In this document: piece after piece, positions 43,792 to 46,997 of the stretch
How the letters are laid out: every line of letters begins with the position of its first letter
Numbering within the stretch: position 1 is the stretch's first letter
DNA from: CAZXWN01 sp964644695 [NCBI: uncultured bacterium]
GTDB lineage: Bacteria > UBP4 > UBA4092
Direction of reading: 5' to 3'
DNA length: 46,997 bases
NCBI GenBank assembly: GCA_964644695.1
Contig: CAZXWN010000005.1
Location: 1-46,997, forward strand
Notes under the pieces: model-generated
What the model saw: the letters and a program-made list of their open reading frames with translations, nothing else
Databases searched by the model: none
What the model was told of the DNA's origin: nothing
Position numbers and translations under genes: made by a program

Positions 43792-44952
43792 ATGGGTGAA
43801 TTTATAGGTAAAAACCGTAAAGCCCGCCGTGCTTATGGATTTGATGAGATAGCCATTGTTCCTGGCGCTCTGACCATTAATCCAAACGAAGTAGATATAT
43901 CCTTCCAGATTCGTGACAAAAAGATTGAGATTCCGATCATGGCTTCCGCCATGGATGGTGTTGTGGATGTTGATTTTGCAGTCGCCATGGGAAAAATGGG
44001 CGGAATTGCCGTATTAAATCTCGAAGGTGTCCAGACCCGTTACGACAATCCCAAAGAAGTTATTACGGAACTGGTTACTTCTGACCCAGATAAATCAACG
44101 GCTTTATTCCAGAAAATGTACCTGCCTCCCGTCAAAGAAGAACTCATTTACAAACGAATCCAGGAAATCAAATCTCAGGGTGTTCCTGCGGTTGTTTCTG
44201 CAATCCCTCAAAAAGCCGCTGCTTATGGCAAGATTGCCGAAGAAGCCGGCGCTGATATCTTTGTGATCCAGTCCACAATTGCTACCGCACGACACTTGTC
44301 CTCAGAATACGCATTTTTCGATATTGCCAAGTTCTGTAAAGACATGTCCATTCCAATCATCTGTGGTAATACTGTCACCTACGAAGCCTCATTAGAATTA
44401 ATGGAATGTGGTATTGATGCGTTGTTAGTGGGTGTTGGACCTGGTGCAGCCTGCACTACCCGTGGCGTCCTAGGAATCGGTGTTCCACAAGTGACCGGGA
44501 CAGTTGATACAGCCGCGGCCCGTGATTTCTTCTTCCAGAGAACCGGTAAATATGTTCCCATCATTACTGATGGCGGAATGAATACCGGTGGAGACATCTG
44601 CAAAGCCTTTGCGGCCGGTGCAGATGCCGTCATGATTGGATCTGCCTTTGCGAAAGCAAAAGAAGCCCCGGGACGGGGTTATCACTGGGGAATGGCCACT
44701 CCTCATCAAAACTTGCCCCGTGGGACACGTATCCAGGTTGGTGTCACGGGAAGCCTCGAAGAAATCCTTCTGGGGCCTGCCCATCTGGATGATGGTACTC
44801 AGAACCTTGTGGGGGCACTTCGGACCTGCCTGGGCTCTGTAGGTGCCAAGAACATCCGTGAAATGCACCTGTGCGAACTCGTTATTGCTCCTGCCATTAA
44901 GACAGAAGGTAAAATCTTCCAGAAGAGTCAGCGCGTAGGTATGGGCAAGTAA
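43792..44952 (+). CDS. guaB3: GuaB3-family IMP dehydrogenase-related protein
   Basis: A 386-aa TIM-barrel protein of the GuaB3 branch of the IMP dehydrogenase/GMP reductase superfamily. It opens GKNRKARRAYGFDEIAIVPG and continues PIMASAMDGVVDVDFAVAMGK and VLNLEGVQTRYDNP, patterns distinctive for GuaB3. The active-site loop with the catalytic Cys is GVGPGAACTTRGVLG. CBS domains are absent. The biochemical role of this branch is not well settled; recent work suggests guanine-nucleotide-related functions. ATG 43792 is preferred (AGAGG eight bases upstream) over GTG 43783. Followed by a very strong terminator. Confidence 0.9.
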   Translation: MGEFIGKNRKARRAYGFDEIAIVPGALTINPNEVDISFQIRDKKIEIPIMASAMDGVVDVDFAVAMGKMGGIAVLNLEGVQTRYDNPKEVITELVTSDPDKSTALFQKMYLPPVKEELIYKRIQEIKSQGVPAVVSAIPQKAAAYGKIAEEAGADIFVIQSTIATARHLSSEYAFFDIAKFCKDMSIPIICGNTVTYEASLELMECGIDALLVGVGPGAACTTRGVLGIGVPQVTGTVDTAAARDFFFQRTGKYVPIITDGGMNTGGDICKAFAAGADAVMIGSAFAKAKEAPGRGYHWGMATPHQNLPRGTRIQVGVTGSLEEILLGPAHLDDGTQNLVGALRTCLGSVGAKNIREMHLCELVIAPAIKTEGKIFQKSQRVGMGK

Positions 44953-44972
44953 GTCACCTTTTACTGTAATCA

Positions 44973-45012
44973 AAAAAGTCCTGTCGAATCGTATTCGACA
45001 GGACTTTTTATT
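44973..45012. terminator. Strong terminator after guaB3
   Basis: Perfect 17-bp stem (AAAAAGTCCTGTCGAAT with ATTCGACAGGACTTTTT) and a 3-base loop, with T-rich tail. Confidence 0.95.
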
Positions 45013-45070
45013 TTGTATAAATAAATCATGATTGAAAACAGGGCAAAAGCCCATGCTGTTCATTACAATA

Positions 45071-45104
45071 AAAAAAACCGGCAGGTTCACTGCCGGTTTT
45101 CCAA
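45071..45104 (-). terminator. Terminator of the outer-membrane barrel gene
   Basis: AAAACCGGCAG pairs with CTGCCGGTTTT around a 5-base loop; the minus strand continues with a T run. Confidence 0.92.
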
Positions 45105-45117
45105 TTTACAGAAGTCG

Positions 45118-46350
45118 TTAGAAAGCGACCTTAACTCCACCCTTGACCATCCAGACATCATCTGCACCAATTCCACGGGCGGCAGATAACTTCTCATTAT
45201 CCGGAGTATAATATCCGGCGACGAGTTCTAAGAGAGTATTGTCTGAGTATTGATAAAGAAGGGTAGCATCCACTTCCATACCCAGTGTTTCGTTAGGATC
45301 GACCTGTTTATAATAATAACCATCAATATCAAGAGTCAGCTTGTCAGTGGGGCGAACAGAGAAACCCACATTACCGAACATAATATTACTGACTAAACGA
45401 GTGTTGTAATCCGCAATACGGCCATAACCTTTTTCACTCACATCATCCTGATCAACGTGCCCGATGGGCTGGACAAAATCTTCATCCAGGTAATAGAAAT
45501 TGGCACGAACGGAGGGTTTGATTTCTGAGGCGAAGGTATATTCCACACCAGCTAATCCAGCGATACCTGTTTTCTCACCGGTTAATTCATTGTCCTGATT
45601 GTTGACAGTGAATTCAGCTTTATAGGCCAGTTGTTTTTCCATGAAACTGCCTTTTGCCCGCAATCCACCAATATACATGTGATTATAGAAGGGGAGAATA
45701 ACTCCACTGGGAAGATTAATGACCTGAGCATCAATGAAAGCAGCATAAAAATCAATCTGATGATTTTCAATACCGTTATACATTCCATACATTCCATAGA
45801 CAGCGACATCATCTTCTAGAAGGGGATTATTTTCCCGCATTTTGATATAAAAGAAGTCAATTTTTGTTTCAATCGGAGGAAGAACAGCGGTGAGACTCAT
45901 CCCATCAAATGGCGCATTATTGGGAACCATGAAACCTTCACCAAATTTTGTTTCGTACTGTTTTGGTTCTTCAATTTTGTTTTGGATCATCCAACGACCG
46001 GCACGGAAATAGCCAGGAAAATTAAAGGGCCGTTTTAAAAGAATATAACCTTCGAAAAGGTCAATATTACCTTCATAAGTATTTGCATCAATTCCAATAG
46101 GATTATTGTTGGATCCAAAAGAGTCTTTATATTTCAGGTTAACGCGAGCCATTACATTGTCAGCCAAATCGGCATTCATCCAAAGTAATACTTCGGAATC
46201 CGTAAATTTAGAATCAGGAGCGTCATTACTCGCTATCCACCAGCCACGGGTTTCAAGGGACCCGCCAAATTTAACACCTTCCACAGCGAATGCTGCAGTG
46301 CTGATGGCCAATGCAATTATCAACAGAATTGCAAGCCTTTTATAGTTCAT
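45118..46350 (-). CDS. Putative outer-membrane beta-barrel (porin-like) protein
   Basis: A 410-aa protein with a signal peptide (about 1-22, ending FAV) and alternating polar/aromatic segments typical of amphipathic beta strands throughout. It ends in KGGVKVAF, a terminal Phe as in proteins folded by the BAM machinery. The style (GGSLETRGWW..., YFRAGRWMIQ) resembles alginate-export/porin-like families. Substrate unknown. It has an unusually long 5' leader and its own terminator, suggesting a separately controlled, probably abundant surface protein. AAAGGA lies about nine bases before the ATG. Confidence 0.8.
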   Translation of the reverse strand: MNYKRLAILLIIALAISTAAFAVEGVKFGGSLETRGWWIASNDAPDSKFTDSEVLLWMNADLADNVMARVNLKYKDSFGSNNNPIGIDANTYEGNIDLFEGYILLKRPFNFPGYFRAGRWMIQNKIEEPKQYETKFGEGFMVPNNAPFDGMSLTAVLPPIETKIDFFYIKMRENNPLLEDDVAVYGMYGMYNGIENHQIDFYAAFIDAQVINLPSGVILPFYNHMYIGGLRAKGSFMEKQLAYKAEFTVNNQDNELTGEKTGIAGLAGVEYTFASEIKPSVRANFYYLDEDFVQPIGHVDQDDVSEKGYGRIADYNTRLVSNIMFGNVGFSVRPTDKLTLDIDGYYYKQVDPNETLGMEVDATLLYQYSDNTLLELVAGYYTPDNEKLSAARGIGADDVWMVKGGVKVAF

Positions 46351-46630
46351 GGGTTTAAATCCTTTCAGGGATTTTAATGGTACTACTAAGATTTGTGATC
46401 GAAACGGAAATAATTAGGTAAGAATACGGGGGGGATGGGCTCTGACTTCCACAACTGCGATCCGGGTACCATTTTTGGGATGGAACTCCGATTGGAATTA
46501 CACCTCCTTTCAATCGCAGGCGGACTGGCAGGCCGGGGGGCGGACCATCAGGTCTTATCATTTGCCCCAAGGACATCAATGTGTCCTCGTTTACATCCCG
46601 GGATACCTTTCCGGATATATCTTTTCAATC
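46351..46630 (-). promoter_or_regulatory. Long structured 5' leader of the porin-like gene
   Basis: A minus-strand promoter candidate (TCGACA-N18-TAAAAT, 46666-46637) would give a leader of about 280 bases. In it GGGGC...GCCCC encloses GACC-TGAT-GGTC, GGACA pairs with TGTCC, and CTGCGAT pairs over about 50 bases with ATCGCAG. The last region contains an unused AAAGGAGG sequence. No riboswitch class was recognised. An open frame in the leader is not convincing. Confidence 0.45.
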
Positions 46631-46723
46631 AAAAAAATTTTACCCTAAACCATGCAATCATGTCGATATAAATCATTTTTGTTCTATAATATAAAAATAA
46701 TCCTCATTCTTAATATTTTTGTA

Positions 46724-46751
46724 TTGACTTTTAACCTGAATCGCTTACAAT
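46724..46751 (+). promoter_or_regulatory. Strong sigma70-type promoter of the small RNA
   Basis: TTGACT (46724-46729), 16-base spacer, TACAAT (46746-46751). Two single-base departures from consensus. Expected transcription start near 46758. Confidence 0.75.
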
Positions 46752-46757
46752 AGTTTA

Positions 46758-46912
46758 CAGTTTGATAGTTAAATCAGAACTTAAAGATGGAAGCCGGGAA
46801 TCTCCCCTGACATCTTAAACCCCTGCATCAAAGGAAGATTCCCCCAATCTTCTTTTTCCCGGCTTCCCCCTCCATTATTAAAAAGGCAGTCCAAAACGGA
46901 CTGCCTTTTTCT
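46758..46912 (+). ncRNA. Candidate free-standing C-rich small RNA
   Basis: Between a strong promoter and a perfect terminator lies about 155 bases without a usable open frame. GGAAGCCGGGAA (46789-46800) pairs over 12 of 12 bases with TTCCCGGCTTCC (46856-46867). Inside is a 7-bp hairpin (GAAGATT/AATCTTC, 46834-46852) with a CCCCC loop. The open 5' side of the loop has two near-repeats, CCCCTGACATC and CCCCTGCATC. C-rich single-stranded patches of this kind are typical of RNAs that pair with ribosome-binding sites; a 6S-like RNA is an alternative because of the stem-bubble shape. Confidence 0.6.
46880..46912. terminator. Perfect bidirectional terminator of the small RNA
   Basis: AAAAAGGCAGTCC (46880-46892) pairs over 13 bp with GGACTGCCTTTTT (46898-46910) around a 5-base loop. 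Confidence 0.95.
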
Positions 46913-46979
46913 ATTTACTTATGGATATACCCCCCGAACATCAAAAGCCCTTATTGGACATGGCTGTCTCTGAGGATGA

Positions 46980-46997
46980 ACGAAACATCCACGGACC
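46980..46997 (+). repeat. Partial copy of the palindromic repeat, cut by the window edge
   Basis: The last 18 bases (ACGAAACATCCACGGACC) match the first arm of the repeat at 28576-28593 with one substitution. The rest of the element lies beyond the window. Confidence 0.75.

Noticed and set aside
44470-45090. 206-residue minus-strand frame opposite guaB3
   Set aside because: It is antisense to a clearly conserved gene and crosses a strong terminator; codon shadow only.
46435-46671. 78-residue plus-strand open frame in the porin leader, and a 74-residue minus-strand frame at 46355-46579
   Set aside because: Composition and lack of domain or ribosome site suggest they are by-products of the structured leader sequence.
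46919-46997. Open frames running off the right edge on both strands (plus from ATG 46921; minus ending at a TAA at 46919-46921)
   Set aside because: Only about 75 bases are visible, they run into the repeat copy, and neither has a recognisable product; the plus-strand ATG has no ribosome site. A minus-strand gene tail ending before the terminator is possible but cannot be supported.

Overview
The window looks like part of a chromosome from an uncultivated diderm (Gram-negative type) bacterium with moderate GC (estimated by eye at a little over 40 percent). A complete type II secretion core, an LPS heptosyltransferase II, an MsbA-type lipid flippase and an outer-membrane barrel protein all point to an LPS-bearing outer membrane. 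A three-gene bacillithiol pathway, a GuaB3-type IMP dehydrogenase relative, and a large secreted glycosidase with a C-terminal domain type often seen in Planctomycetes- and Hydrogenedentes-like genomes suggest a lesser-known phylum. I cannot place it more precisely from sequence alone. No rRNA, tRNA, CRISPR array, transposase, integrase or phage gene was seen.

Layout. 110-13541 (minus strand) is one long, tightly packed gene run. It starts with an ECF sigma factor, a zinc-finger anti-sigma factor and two small secreted proteins (one CpxP/Spy-like), and continues through gspE-F-G-H-I-J-K-L-M, a GspC/PilP-like lipoprotein and the secretin gspD, ending at a hairpin terminator. 13909-17949 (plus) is a 1346-aa secreted GH2-type glycosidase, a plausible client of the secretion system or of the outer envelope. 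17971-20169 (minus) carries waaF and a Nif3-like metal protein. 20442-27129 (plus) holds enolase, a D-lactate-dehydrogenase-like enzyme, the bacillithiol genes bshC-bshA-bshB1, and sfsA. 27136-30952 (minus) holds mnmE, a small secreted protein, an HSL-type esterase and a DJ-1-like protein. 31155-36272 (plus) holds a YfhO-like membrane protein, a parvulin foldase, a PfkB kinase and a second DJ-1/PfpI protein that has lost its cysteine. After a PAP2 phosphatase (minus) comes a 465-base gap with a strong RNA-fold signature, then msbA (plus). 39225-42840 (minus) holds a pterin-binding methyltransferase and five small membrane proteins, three of them with N-terminal zinc ribbons. rsmG and guaB3 (plus) follow, then an outer-membrane barrel protein (minus) with a long structured leader.

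The most interesting non-coding signals are three. (1) A palindromic repeat with 18-base arms lies at 28574-28624, and partial copies lie exactly at both window ends, which suggests the assembled contig was broken at copies of an interspersed repeat. (2) A small free-standing RNA gene is predicted at about 46758-46912, with a strong promoter, a 12-bp closing stem, repeated unpaired CCCCTG motifs and a perfect terminator. (3) A folded RNA lies at about 37070-37290, upstream of msbA, and contains an SRP-RNA-like motif. The tie between an ECF stress sigma/anti-sigma module and the secretion operon is the most notable protein-level arrangement.
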